64,000 bases of DNA, taken from NCBI GenBank assembly GCA_030544215.1, contig JARZZO010000011.1:50341587-50405586 (forward strand), read 5' to 3'. The notes under the pieces were generated by a model. It was not told the origin of the DNA, did no database searches, and was given only the letters and a program-made list of their open reading frames with translations. Source of the DNA: Zantedeschia hybrid cultivar. Its lineage: Eukaryota > Streptophyta > Magnoliopsida > Alismatales > Araceae. Position numbers and translations under genes: made by a program. Shown piece after piece: positions 21,221-32,276 of the stretch (its first letter is position 1; every line of letters begins with the position of its first letter).

Positions 21221-22440
21221 CTTCAGGTATCTATATAATAGATAAAAATTTGCTAATTAGATATTATACATCATGGGTATTAGATAGTAGATGTATTTCT
21301 TATATCTGCAATAACATGCAGGTGCTGATAAAAAGGCGTAAGTTGAAGACTGGCGAGGTGGAGTTGAGGTTAGGTAACGGCACAAGAGTTGCAGCATAGA
21401 GAATAATGAATCTTAAGCTACTATATGAAGACTCTTTATCATTAGATGATTACTATTATATACCTAGCATAATAAGGAACATCATATCTATTTCGTGTTT
21501 AGAGCTCTTAAGAAGAGCAAGTGTGAAGTGAATAGAGCCCACTTATAACATTGCAGGCTTAGCCACATTGGAGAAAACAGACTCCAAAAGTTGTATAAAG
21601 ACGAATATTTAGATTCATTTGATTTTGAATCATATGCAGTTTGTGAGTCAGGCTAAATCTCTATTTACTAGAAGTGGAGAAAGAGCTACGGACATCATGG
21701 AACGAATACATTCTGATGTATGTGGTCCTATGTCTACTCAGGCCATTGATGACTTCTCCTATTTCATTACATTCACTGATGATTTCTCAAGGTATAACTT
21801 TGTGTAGTTGATGAAGTACAAATCAAAAGCCTTTGAGAAATTCAGAAAATTCAAGAATGAAGTAGAGAAACAAATTGGAAAGAGTATCAAAACTATCCGA
21901 TCGAATCGAGGTGGGAAATATTTAAGTACATAGTTCACATAGTACCTAAAGGATAATGGTATCTTCTCTCAGCTTACACCTCCTTATACACCTTAGATGA
22001 ATAGTGTATCAGAAAGGAGGAATCACACATTAATGAAAATGGTTTATTTAATGATGAGCATGTTTAGATTACTAGTATCCCTGTAGGGATATGCACTTAT
22101 CTCTGCTGTATATATCCTGAACAGAGTACCTAGTAAATCTGTTGAATTCACTCTATATGAGATATAGAAAGAAAGGAAACTAGACCTTAAGCATGTTAAA
22201 GTCTAAGGATGTCCTGCTTATGTTAAAAGACATGATTCAGATAAATTGGAGTTCAGAATTGATAAGTGCAGATTTGTCGAGTATCCAAAGGAAAACTACG
22301 GTTACTACTTTTATTATTCTGGCAAATAAAAGGTGTTTATCATCCGGAGAGCTGTCTTCTTCGTAGAAGACTATATTCTCCAAAAGGACAGTAGGAGTAA
22401 AGTAATTATGGAAGAAGTTCCAGACCCATAGACTTTCACA
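21221..22440 (+). pseudogene. Copia protease remnant and integrase
   Basis: The protease active site reads DSR (21283-21291) in WVLDSRCISYIC, where a DSG or DTG triad is expected, so the catalytic loop Gly is lost. The conserved block LKTGEVELRLGNGTRVAA follows. Integrase begins with a degraded pre-integrase region (QAKSLFTRSGERATDIMERI), then HSDVCGPMSTQA at about 21710, FTDDFSRY, SNRGGKYL (Asp replaced by Asn in the usual SDRGGEY) and PSKSVEFTLYE. TAG codons stand at positions that normally hold Trp or Gln (for example before GYALISAVY, and before MNSVSERRN). Domain order is normal for copia: integrase before RT. Confidence 0.85.
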
Positions 22441-23650
22441 GGTTCATCAGATGAACCTTCGATTTTTGAACCTATTCAAACATACACACAGGAACTTCAA
22501 AGGTCTGTTAGAGTACCTAAGCAACCCGAGAGATATGTAGGACATATCAGTGAGAATGATTCTAAGACACTCTATAATGAAGATGATGATCCCAAGACTT
22601 ACTAGGAGGACATTGAGAGTCAAGAGGCTAGGAAATGGCTAGAAGCCATGAACCCTGAAATTCAGTTCATGTACACCAACCAAGTTTGGAACTTGGTAGC
22701 CTTGCCTGAGGGTATAGTACCTATCCGGTGCAAGTAGATCTTTAAGAGAAAGATCGGTGTAAATGGACATATTGAGACTTATAAGGCAAGGTTGATGGTG
22801 AAGGGTTATCGTCAAAGACAAAGTGTTAGCTATGACGAGACCCTCTCACCAGTTGTCTGATTAAGTCTATCAGAGTACTTCTCGCCATTGCAGCATATCA
22901 TGACTATGAGATCTGGTAGATGGACGTGAAGACAACTTTTCTCACTGGAAACCTTGAGGAAGATGTGTATATGATACAACCAGAAGGCTTCACTTCTAAA
23001 CAGTCTCCAGATATGGTATGTAAATTGCAAATGTCTATTTATAGACTGAAGCAAGCTTCTTGAAGCTGGAATATAAGGTTTGATGAGGCCATCAAATCTT
23101 ATGACTTTATTAAGAATGAAGATAAGCCTTGTATGTATGTATAAGAAAACCAGTGGGAGTGCAATCACCTTCTTAGTCTTTTATGTTGACTACATCCTAC
23201 TCATTGGAAATGATGTAGGGATGATGTCATCAGTAAAGGTATGGTTGTCTAAGAACTTCTCCATGAAGAATTTGGGAGAAGTATCTTACGTATTGAGAAT
23301 ATGGATCTATAGAGATAGATAAAAGAAGATACTTGCTTTAATCCAATCTATGTACGTAGACTCCATTGCCAAAAGGTTTGATATGAAAAATTCCAAAAGA
23401 GGTCTCATACTGATGAGATATGGAATTTATCTTTGTACAGGTCAGTCGCCTAAGACCCTTGGAGAGAGGGCATTAATGGATAAAATCCCTTATGCGTCAG
23501 CTATAGGTTTCATTATGTATGACATACTATATACTAGGCCTGATGTAGCATATGCTCTAAATGTTACGAGCAGATATCAGACATATCCAAATGATGAACA
23601 CTAGAAGGCTGTAAAATGTATCCTTAAGTACTTGAGAAGAACTAAGGATA
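22441..23650 (+). pseudogene. Copia reverse transcriptase and start of RNase H
   Basis: The RT begins near EARKWLEAMNPEIQFMYTNQ (about 22625), continues with VWNLVALPEGIVPI, KARLMVKGYRQRQSVSYDET, TGNLEEDVYMIQPEGF and the catalytic box. The box reads YVDY (23182-23193) instead of YVDD, so the second catalytic Asp is lost. Then come ILLIGNDVGMMSSVKVWLSK and MYVDSIAKRFDMKNSKRG. The last clear piece is PDVAYALNVTSRYQTYPNDE, followed by KCILKYLRRTKDILS near 23610-23650, the entry to RNase H. The sequence then changes abruptly. Several TAG and TGA codons and frame changes interrupt it. Confidence 0.88.
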
Positions 23651-23965
23651 TTCTCTCGCCAAAACCTCCAATGAAGACGACCCCTGCCTCCTATGTGAAA
23701 TCCGACTTCTCAACTTCTCTCCGAAGGCAACTAGGGCATCATCCATTGGTCCATGGAAAAGACTATGCGTATTTATTAGTTTTTTCCTCACTTTTGTACT
23801 GCTATATGTTGGCCGGTGCCGTCCATTGGATCTCCATCTCCACAGGGATTTTTCGTGTAACGCCTCCCCCTCTATGGGCTATGTTCTCTTTTTTTCGTCT
23901 ACTGCTTATGTACCTTTCTCATTTTAAATGAATGGCAGCTATCATTTTATGACAAAAAAAAAAAT
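23651..23965 (+). mobile_element. Possible LINE or SINE 3' end with poly-A
   Basis: The stretch starts where copia homology ends and finishes in a T-rich, UTR-like text (TGTACCTTTCTCATTTTAAA) and an A-run at about 23952-23963. That ending resembles plant L1 3' tails. A clean target duplication was not found (GCCAAAAC at 23649 against GCCAAAC after the A-run is only approximate). No protein motif was recognised, so this is tentative. Confidence 0.35.
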
Positions 23966-25441
23966 CATTGCCAAACTTGATGTTTAGCTTCTCCTTCACC
24001 CAACACTGATCTAACCTAACTCTAATACACCTTTGTTGTAGATAATGGCAACACGAGAGATGAAGAAGGTGAACTTTGTTCCTCTCTACAGGATCGTGAC
24101 GTTCATGTTTGAATTTTGGTGGTGTGTATTCACTCTAATTGGTTGGAACTTAAGCTGATGTCACAAACATATGCAGTTTTTTGTTTTAAGTTAGTAACAA
24201 GACTTCGACACCATCTAAATTTTAACTTGAAATGTTCGTCTGCTGATTGAACTTATCATGCTTGAATGAGAGGTTAAGCGTTGCTAGCATTGATATTTCT
24301 TTATATTTGTAGTGCACCATCATGCCAATATATTTGTCTTGTCTGCTCTGAAGTTTTATGTATTGTTCGGAGAATTACAAATATTTTTGTGCAAAATATA
24401 ACAAGTTTGCGCACGCAAATTCACAAGAGAGCGTGCCCCTGAGATGTGCACCAAGCCGATCTTTATTTTTATATCATTTTGTTTCTCTCACTCTTTCATT
24501 ATGTTTTCTTACTTCTACTTTTGTGGCACATTGCCCAATATGGATGCCTATTCTTCCCAATGGAACAAGACACATCATGATACTATTTCCATTTTTTTCC
24601 AATGGGTGTGATTGATGGTAGATAACATAATCAATCAGTCAATCAGATAGGACGGGTGACTTTATTCTTTAACTTTTTAAGGTTACAAGTTCAGGTCAAT
24701 TGAGAATCTAACAATTTTCCCAATTGTTCAGTTAAAGGTGTGGTCTAGATTATGTCCTTTATTATGTATGATTATTTCTTCCAAAAATTGACTTGCACCT
24801 AGAGTTATTGACTAACTAGATGGAAGCGTAGGTTGTGTAGAGCAATCTCTCTATTGGGAGGAAACTATTAAGTTTTATTTGAATTTGAACCACAGTCTCC
24901 TGTATATATATATACATACCTGTCAATTGAATCAAATTTTTTTTTAAAAGAAAAAAACATAATCAATGCTGCAAGACAGTATACCTAAGATTGCTAAGAG
25001 ATAAATCCACAGGACATCAGGCAAGCTTGTGCGTCAATAATGATGTACTGCTCCATACTGGGCCTTGCAACATGTATTTTGCTTTTGCTGGCTACGTACT
25101 TGTTTGTTTAAGTTACCAGATGCGAACTTTTAAACTTGTTTGCATCATTGCATCATGTGCAGTGCAGTGTTAGATTGTGAGAATGGCTTGGATCGTGCAA
25201 GTGTTGGATCTCTTCTTTTTTTTTTCCCTTTATCGTCTAATCTTACGGATGCCGCGTTGAGATGAACCTTTAGCTTGGTAAATTGTTTCTTTTTTTAAAA
25301 TAAAAAAGTGCAAAGCTGAGAGCCAGTGCAGGCCACAACAGTGCTGCAAGCATTATTCATAATTTAAATGCTTGTTCCGCTATTTTGATGGATAATGAAA
25401 AATGAGTGTCAAGGCAGTCCAGCAAGTATTACTCAATTTAA
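23966..25441. other. Unassigned intergenic DNA
   Basis: I see no coding frame with protein-like character, no repeat termini and no RNA gene. A 45-bp block at about 25361-25405 recurs, diverged, at 25803-25847 on the other side of the first MITE. Confidence 0.5.
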
Positions 25442-25800
25442 AGAGTAATACTTATTGCATCGCATGTGGTGCAGCACAGGGTGCAGCCAAAATATATGTG
25501 TATTTCAAAAAAATTTGAAGGTTGAGTCCATCATGTCCGACATATGCACAAATCCGATCTCCAATTGGATGACCTGAAATTCTAAAAAGAAAACAAGCCT
25601 CATTTTATTGGGCTCGGCCCATTCAAAATATTTATTTTATTGTTCATTGATTTTTGATTGTTTATTTTGGAAATTTTTAGTTGTCCAATCAAAGATTAAA
25701 TTATATGAATATGTTGGACATGATAGAAAAAAAGATTTAAAAAAGCTCTATTTTTTAAAATGCACCCCATGCAGTACAGCAACACCGCATGTGTTGCTCT
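25442..25800. mobile_element. Foldback MITE 1 of a three-member cluster
   Basis: Degenerate terminal inverted repeats: AGAGTAATAC then TTGCATCGCATG on the left, against AGAGCAACACATGCGG on the reverse complement of the right end. The inner TIR contains GGTGCAGCACAGGGTGCA-like text. No transposase frame. The weakest of the three. Confidence 0.45.
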
Positions 25801-26016
25801 AGTTTAAATGCTTCTTCCACTATTCCAAAGGATAACGGAAAATGAGCTTCATCCAAGAGTACATATTGCGTTTTGGCAACTCCTTGGACCCTCGGGGGGA
25901 CTTCACCTCGTGCAGCTGCCTCTTTAATACGTGTGAATCATGAACTGATGCATATGGTTAAGATTAAAACGTCTATGTAATCTTCGACTAGAATGTAGGG
26001 CACCAATTTTATAAAT

Positions 26017-26336
26017 AGAGAATAAATTGCTGCACTGTCACGCGTTACTACGCTGTTTGACCGGTGCAGCCAAGGAAAGAAAAAATTCAAAAAGACCCGA
26101 CCCACCCTATCTGACTGTACAATCTGATGTTGGATCGGACGACTTGAAAAAAAGATGAAAAATTAAAAATCGACCCCAAATGAATAGTAAAGAAAAAAGA
26201 TGAAAAATTACTATTTAGTTGGAGTCGATTTTTTATTTTTCATCTTTTTTGGGATAGTCTGATCCAAGATCGGATTGTACTGTGTTGCATCGCCAGGCAG
26301 CGTAATAACACCGAGCAGTGCAGCAAGTTGGTCTCT
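26017..26336. mobile_element. Foldback MITE 2, 320 bp, with 7-bp flanking repeat
   Basis: Left end AGAGAATAAATTGCTGCACTG and the reverse complement of the right end AGAGACCAACTTGCTGCACTG pair as terminal repeats, and complementarity continues inward for most of each arm. Direct repeats TATAAAT flank it (26010-26016 and 26337-26343). The centre is T/A-rich with AAAAAGATGAAAAATTAAAA and its complement. Confidence 0.7.
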
Positions 26337-26363
26337 TATAAATATTAGAATGTCAACATGTTT

Positions 26364-26429
26364 CTTTTGGACAATGATGACCATCTAATTTGAATACATC
26401 TTTTGGACAATGATGACCATCTAATTTGA
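26364..26429. repeat. 36-bp tandem duplication
   Basis: CTTTTGGACAATGATGACCA and the following bases up to TTTGAA occur at 26364 and again at 26400 with no visible change. A recent local slippage event next to MITE 2. Confidence 0.8.
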
Positions 26430-26758
26430 AGATTTGAAGTCAAGATTAACCGTGCCTTCAAGTGCATCCAAGCACCAAGTCTTCCCACTTTAACAGCAGA
26501 ATAAGGGAAGAATAAAGCACCTTATTCCACGATTAAGGCTAATTCTACTTTGATATGGGAAATTAATTATACTTGTCAAAGTGAATAAGAAGAATAAACA
26601 ATTCCACCTAAGACCCAAGAATTACTTATTCTGCCTATTCCACCGATGAGTCCCACACCACTGTCAAAGTGAAACGCCCTTGGCCCTTGATTCCGATATA
26701 AGTAATCCAGTATAAGTAATTCCGAATAACTCATTATGTTATCAAAAGAAAGATTATA

Positions 26759-27130
26759 AGAGAATAACTTGTTGCACCGACAACCCGTCTTATGCCAATT
26801 GTTGGTGTTTTTTAATTTTTTTTTAACACATTTTTTAATTTTATAGGTGGGTCTCAGTGCGACCTATATATTCATACAATTCGATCTTCAATCTGATAAC
26901 ACAATAAAAGTTGAAAAATAAAAAATTACCCCCAAATGAACAGTAGAAAATAGTAGGGCACTTGAGATCGATCTTTGACTCTTCATCTTTTTTTTTTAGG
27001 TTGTCCAATCCGATATGGGATTGTACTGAATACATGTAGGGCCCACCTAAAAATTCAAAAAATAAATTTTTAAAATTAAAAATACTGACAGCGGAAATAA
27101 TACTGGTCGCCGATGCAGCGACTTATTCTC
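26759..27130. mobile_element. Foldback MITE 3, 372 bp
   Basis: The left end AGAGAATAACTTGTTGCACC matches the reverse complement of the right end GAGAATAAGTCGCTGCATCG with few changes. The inner arms share AATTTTTAGGTGGGCC-like text. The central part resembles MITE 2 (GAAAAATAAAAAATTACCCC, then CAAATGAACAGTAG), so the two are one family. No clear target duplication and no transposase. Confidence 0.6.
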
Positions 27131-27994
27131 AACTTTTAATATCACCTAATCTTTAGATCAGACAACAGAAACAAAAATGTAATATGGATCGTTGGGAGAG
27201 TTACTTGCGCATAGATCATTCTTTATAAGTCACATACAAAAAAATCCAAGAAAAGGGAATAGAATGCAGAATAATTAGTAGATTTAACAAACCAGAAAGT
27301 CCAGCGGCAGAGCCCTATCTTTCACCGAGGGGATTTTTTTTGCGAGTTCTTTTAAAATATATCATCTTTGATGGTATTCCCTCAAAATCTGAAATTTATT
27401 TATAACCTCTCACAGCTCAAGTTATTTGCTGGATTCCTCAGATACTAGAAATAACTTCTTCAGAGTTTTAGAAAATATCCTAAAAAAGGATGGGTTTGAT
27501 GTCCATTACAAGGGACTGGCCATGGCTGCCTGAGATTAGTTACTGACAGAGCCGGTCATAATTACAGAGAAAAAGGACCAATAGGTCACTAAGTGAAGAG
27601 GTGCAAAGTTGCAGCAGGAGACCATAAAACAATTAGCTGGTGTACATGCTACATATTATAACATGAATTTTTTTATTTGCCTTGTGTCAGAACTTGCACA
27701 AGCCTCATTAAAATAAATCAAGTACAAGGAATTCAATTATGCTAAAATGCTCAAACCATGGGTTTGGACTGGTAAGAAACATTCATAATTAGATCGCTCT
27801 ACGTACGTATTCCTGCATCATAATCTCTAGGGATGACAGGAGAAGCATTTAAGAAAACTGAAAGCATAATTTGCAAATAAAAGTGACTAGCTCAACAGTT
27901 TCTAAAACAATTATCCAGCAGTGAGTAGCCCAAAGATAGTGGAATCACGAGTGAACTGGTAAAAAAGCCTGCGTGCACAACACCAATAAGAAGA

Positions 27995-28036
<42 letters not shown>

Positions 28037-28217
28037 AGTGAACTGGTAAAAAAGCCCGTGTGCACAACACCAATAAGAAGAAGATACTAATTGACCAGTT
28101 TCAGGCACCAAAATGTTATATGCACCCTGCATAGGAGCCGTTTAGGAAAGGAAGGGAAGGAGGAGCCAAAATTTTTCGCTTGAATTGCAAAGATAAGCAA
28201 CTGGAATCACAAAACAC
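27131..28217. other. Unassigned DNA with a TA microsatellite between duplicated blocks
   Basis: The block CACGAGTGAACTGGTAAAAA with the following 30 bp occurs at about 27946 and 28033, separated by a (TA)n tract at 27996-28031. No gene-like frame was seen. Downstream MCCA exons were looked for here and not found. Confidence 0.6.
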
Positions 28218-30076
28218 CATCTCGTAATGCACACTGACACTGTCTCCTTGTACAACCCCCGTTTCCACACGCACTGCATAGTACATGACTATCTGGTAAC
28301 AAAGTATATGCTCATGGAAACATAATACATAGTCTGATTCTACATACAAGGACCATATCTAAAAGCAGCAGGCCAGGTCCAAATGGAGTTAAATAGAATT
28401 ACATCTGACTGCCAATCTGAATACGAAATGTAATAAGATTAGTTAAAAATATGTAAGAAACATTAGCACAAAAAAAACCCACTAGCATTCTCAAGCCAGT
28501 AAGATACCTGCCACAAATAACATCCAAGATCATATCCGCCAGTAGCCATCACTGAACTTGCTCTTTAATCGCCAATAAAATCCATTTTATATGTGATTGA
28601 GAGAATAGGTAATATATCATTAGTTCTTAATGAAGGCTGTTACCTGTTTCTGAAACTGGTACAGGATGATAATGATGAAGAACACCAGCTGCAGGAAGGA
28701 ATCCTCTAGGAACATTTTCAGCATATATCCGAGCCTCAAAGGCATGACCTGTTTCCAAGTTTAAAGATAATAACATGCATAAGTATTGCTTCGGCAATTA
28801 CATAAGCGAATAAGATGGGGACAGAAATGCATAATGAGTTATAGTCCCAGATGGGATAACCCATGTTTCTTGACCTTAATGCCATCAAAGCAGACACATC
28901 CAATCAATGGATGAGAAAAAGCCCAAGCTATATAGTCTAATCAAATGGTTGACCTAATAATGAAGGAAAGAAAACACTGACAACAAAAAATGAACAATAG
29001 CTATTTACCAGCATCATACTAATACCTAACCAGACCAAAGGACATCCTTCTAACTATTTCAGCCATGAAAGTTACAAAATTCCTTTACTAACCAAGGTAG
29101 TCATTGCAGTAATCAAGACGGAAATGCGATGATAATATATTTCATAAACTGGTTCATTATAGGATTCTATTAACAATGCAAACACAATAGATTCTTATGA
29201 GAACAAGTGTGACATAATAACCAGAAAATTATGTTACGGCATAAATATTCTGATTGACATACTCGTCCTAAGAATTGGCATTGTTATTGTAGTGTATATT
29301 TGTAATTCTTCACCCAGGATGGTCTCCCCACCTTGCAGAAAAGTGAACAAAGTCGAGGCCCTGTCACTTGCTAAACAAAATGATAGCATGCGAAGTTTTT
29401 GTCTTGGTAATTAATAATTATGGGATATTTCTTCTTTGTCACTATTCAACTAGCTAGAGAGGACATGGAGCGAGGGGTGGAACTTGTGCCAGGACAACCC
29501 ATGACCAAACACAACCCAATTTTGTCTTGGTGTTAATGATTTTACATAGTTTCTTGCTTGCTATTATTGCCTTTCGACTGCATAGGGATAATTTGCCAGG
29601 GGTGCAACTTGGACTGGACCACAGGGCCAGCACATGACCAAATCCAGCCCGGCCCAATTTTCACTAAGTTACCTAAGGGGTTAGTCAGGCTGAGTTGGCC
29701 TTGGGCCAAAAACTACAGCCACCCAAATTCAGGTTGACCTCAGCCTAGCATGTTGGCCCAATTGCTACTATATCCAGTCATGCATGCTCAGCTTTGGTCT
29801 ATTTGGTTGCTTAGCATCCAAGCAACTCAGGGAATATTTCACTTCCCAGTTCAACTTAGCATGATTGCCAAGGCTGATTCGAGAACTCCTATATGGATTT
29901 GAGTGCCCCCAATGGACTATGGGTTTTTTCAGTGAGAAAATATTTTGGAATTTGAATTTTTGATACACCACAGAAATTTATGATATTTGACGTTGATTAT
30001 ACCCCTGATCAACTGTATTTGCCACCATACCTAACATGCACGCAACTAAGAAATAACAACCATACCTCATACAATA

Positions 30077-30106
30077 TACATATATATATGTGTGTGTGTG
30101 TGTGTG

Positions 30107-30138
<32 letters not shown>
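30077..30138. repeat. Compound microsatellite (TA)(TG)(GA)
   Basis: An alternating TA run passes into TG repeats and then GA repeats inside the large third intron-like gap of the MCCA fragment. It creates spurious open frames on both strands. Confidence 0.9.
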
Positions 30139-30140
<2 letters not shown>

Positions 30141-30397
30141 TGAGGACTCTCTTTTTTGTTTTAGAGAAAAAAATAGTAATTTATTACTTATGTTAACAAC
30201 ATTTGAGCATATTCTTAGAATATCCTCACTCCTCACAATAGTTGTCTGGTAGGTATCATTAGAGGTTTTCAATTTCCCAGATGAACAAGAAAGCATGAAG
30301 CATTCACCTCCTCATTACAAAAAGCCTTAGCCCCCTCCCTAACAGATTGACTCAAAAAGACGTAAATTCTCTCCAGAGATGCAGCTTCCTTGTGGAA

Positions 30398-30664
30398 AAT
30401 CCCAGAATTCTGACCACACTGCTCAAATGTAGAGGAGGGCGGGTGTCGTTTTCAACGGTCGGGCTTGGCAAAAATCAAGGCCAGACCCACTGAAAAATAG
30501 CAGGTCCATGCACCCATGTCCAGCCCAATCCCAGAATTTTGACAACACTGCTCAAATGTCAGGAAAAGGGGGAAGGGGGTGGGGTTGTTTCCAACGGTCA
30601 GGCTCGGCAAAAATCAAGGCCAGACCCACTAAAAAATAGCAGGCCCATGAGCCCATGCCCAGTT
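30398..30664. repeat. 129-bp imperfect tandem duplication
   Basis: AATCCCAGAATTCTGACCAC at 30398 recurs as AATCCCAGAATTTTGACAAC at 30527, and the following text (CGGCAAAAATCAAGGCCAGA and so on) is repeated with scattered differences. It contains the GGCCCATG/CCCAGCCC words common in plant intergenic repeats. Confidence 0.75.
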
Positions 30665-30795
30665 CAAGCCCACTTTCTAAGAGTCTTACCTAGGCCCCAC
30701 ACATGCCTTTATAATCCCGCTCCTGGGCTTGGGCTGAGGCTAGAAAATATTTTCTCCCCAGAGACTAAAATATGTAAGATATTTAGTTCACACAC

Positions 30796-31011
30796 GTGCA
30801 ATATCGGCCGATATGTATCGGTATCGGTGGGTACCGGTAGACACCCAGTGAAACACCGATACTAGTCCATTTGTATTTAAAAATTTCAAAAAAACTTTTA
30901 TTGGCCGGTACTATTGGGCCAAAATTTACCAGTACCGGCCGATACTCCCGATACCAATACTGGTATGTATCGGTATCGGCACCCCCCGATACTGGTACTG
31001 CCATCCTTGCA
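30796..31011. repeat. GATACCG-rich hairpin repeat inside the MCCA fragment
   Basis: The segment is built from repeated GTATCGGTATCGG and CCGATAC words on both strands around an AT-rich centre (30870-30900), giving extensive self-complementarity. It resembles short non-autonomous repeats common in plant introns. No target duplication could be fixed. Confidence 0.5.
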
Positions 31012-31604
31012 TGCGAATAGCCTTAATAATACTACAAGATTAATCCTTGGCAAATATCATGGAAAAAAAACTCTGCATGAGAAAAAAAAGCTGGTGCATT
31101 TAACTGAAACAGAAAATTGCGTCACCAAAATGACAAAGTTATAACTTAGCAAACCATGACAATGAAATAAATAATGCTCTCTTCATGTAGGCAACTTACC
31201 TTTTAAGGGAACTTGTGACTGAGTCAAAGGTAGAGGTTCTCCATTGGCAACATGGATCTGCCACTCCACAAGATCTGGGCCAACAATCATCTCTGTCACA
31301 GGATGTTCAACCATGGAAATTTTTAAGAGAAATGACCCAGATCAGACTAGAGGTCAAACATACACTCGTTTTGTTCGATAATATGCAATTTCCATGTATA
31401 AAGAGTGACAATCTCCAATTAAGGAGTTGCAGAAAAAGAAATAACTGACAATGCACATAATTACACAATAATATAAAAGTACACTAAGTTGAGGAAGAAT
31501 AGAATTAGCACCTGAAGACGAGTATTCATCTCCATGAAGTAAAATTGGCCTGAACCAGTATCCCCTATAAATTCCACGGTGCCAGCATTGTGCTAAGCAA
31601 CAAC

Positions 31605-31857
31605 CTTGTCAGATGTTCAACAGCAAAGAGAGGCAACTGAATCAGTGAGGATGCAATCAGGTGGAATCAAATGCATAAAGTGTTAAGACGTAACCAAAAT
31701 GAAGGATTACTACAATTATCAGGTTAAGAAAAGTATCACCTTAACTAGAAGAACAATTTGTCAGTATGCTCAACCGTGGCACACTGGCAACATAAGAAAG
31801 AGAATACGGGAAACAATGTTTCAACACTGGGAAGTAAAAAAATCATTAAATCCTAAA
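31605..31857. other. Gap between MCCA exon 1 and the LINE insertion
   Basis: The next upstream MCCA exon was looked for and not recognised. No other structure seen. Confidence 0.45.
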
Positions 31858-31868
31858 AAGTACATGAT

Positions 31869-32265
31869 TTTTTCTCGTGGAAGGTACCACTTGTATTATA
31901 AAATTAAAAAATGGAAAACATATACAAGTGAAGAGAGGACAACAACAAAAGTTCCCCTATACAAAACATCGAGAAGGTGTGAATCTCTATGTTCTGCCCC
32001 CAAGAAGAGCAAAAAGGGTAGAGTTACACCCATCCACATTACAAGTGACCCAAGCCCACTCTTTGATTCTCTCACAAACCAATGAAGAGACCCTTAACCG
32101 TTGTAGTGGTCTCTCCTAAAAATTCTACCATGACATTCATTCCATAGGGACCAAATTGTTGCATGCCGGACCAGCCACCATAGAAAATGGTCTTCTTTGC
32201 GAAGCCAATGCCTTTCCAATGAACAAAAGAGCTCTTCTACTGAATCCCAATGACCGGTCCCAAAC
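31869..32265 (-). mobile_element. 5'-truncated LINE (L1-type) insertion with target duplication
   Basis: The 397-bp body is flanked by an exact 11-bp direct repeat AAGTACATGAT (31858-31868 and 32266-32276). On the minus strand it encodes the C-terminal end of a plant L1 ORF2 (WWLVRHATIWSLWNECHGRI near 32195-32135), then a 3' UTR and a short A-run that abuts the target repeat. The layout (A-tail at the target repeat, 5' truncation) is standard for LINE insertion by target-primed reverse transcription. The intact target repeat suggests a fairly young event. It lies 250 bp upstream of MCCA exon 1. Confidence 0.85.
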
Positions 32266-32276
32266 AAGTACATGAT

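Larger units (their letters stand above)
17266..23650 (+). mobile_element. Ty1/copia (Angela/Tork-like) element, plus strand, 3'-truncated
   Basis: Order: 5' LTR, PBS, leader, duplicated gag, degraded protease, integrase, RT and the start of RNase H. The gag wording matches the minus-strand copia at 741-1553, so the two belong to related families. The element stops near 23650 within RNase H, with no 3' LTR. Nearly every domain holds in-frame stops. Confidence 0.85.
28218..31604 (-). pseudogene. MCCA: 3-methylcrotonyl-CoA carboxylase alpha (biotin carboxylase) gene fragment
   Basis: MCC alpha is the biotin-carboxylase subunit of the mitochondrial leucine-degradation enzyme. Four consecutive exons are readable on the minus strand: 31604-31511 (HNAGTVEFIGDTGSGQFYFM, then EMNTRLQ), 31311-31200 (VEHPVTEMIVGPDLVEWQIH to QSQVPLKG), 28748-28644 (HAFEARIYAENVPRGFLPAA to HHYHPVPVSET) and 28273-28218 (RVETGVVQGDSVSVHYE, then M). 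Exon phases join correctly, and the donor after exon 2 is a canonical GTAAGT. The active-site loop EMNTRLQVEHPVTE is split over exons 1 and 2. Damage: a TAG at 31595-31593 in exon 1, the AG acceptor of exon 2 changed to TG, and apparent loss of one codon before the final Met. Flanking exons of the gene were not found within several kb. I read it as a decayed internal fragment rather than a working gene. Confidence 0.85.

Noticed and set aside
23651..23965. Confident LINE call
   Set aside because: The poly-A-like end is suggestive, but no exact target duplication and no ORF2 motif could be read, so it is kept only at low confidence.
30009..30296. Frames around the TG/GA microsatellite
   Set aside because: Ser-Leu and Arg-Glu dipeptide runs come from simple repeats, not from a gene.
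28218..31604. Functional MCCA gene
   Set aside because: A TAG in exon 1, a lost AG acceptor before exon 2 and absence of all other exons argue for a pseudogene.
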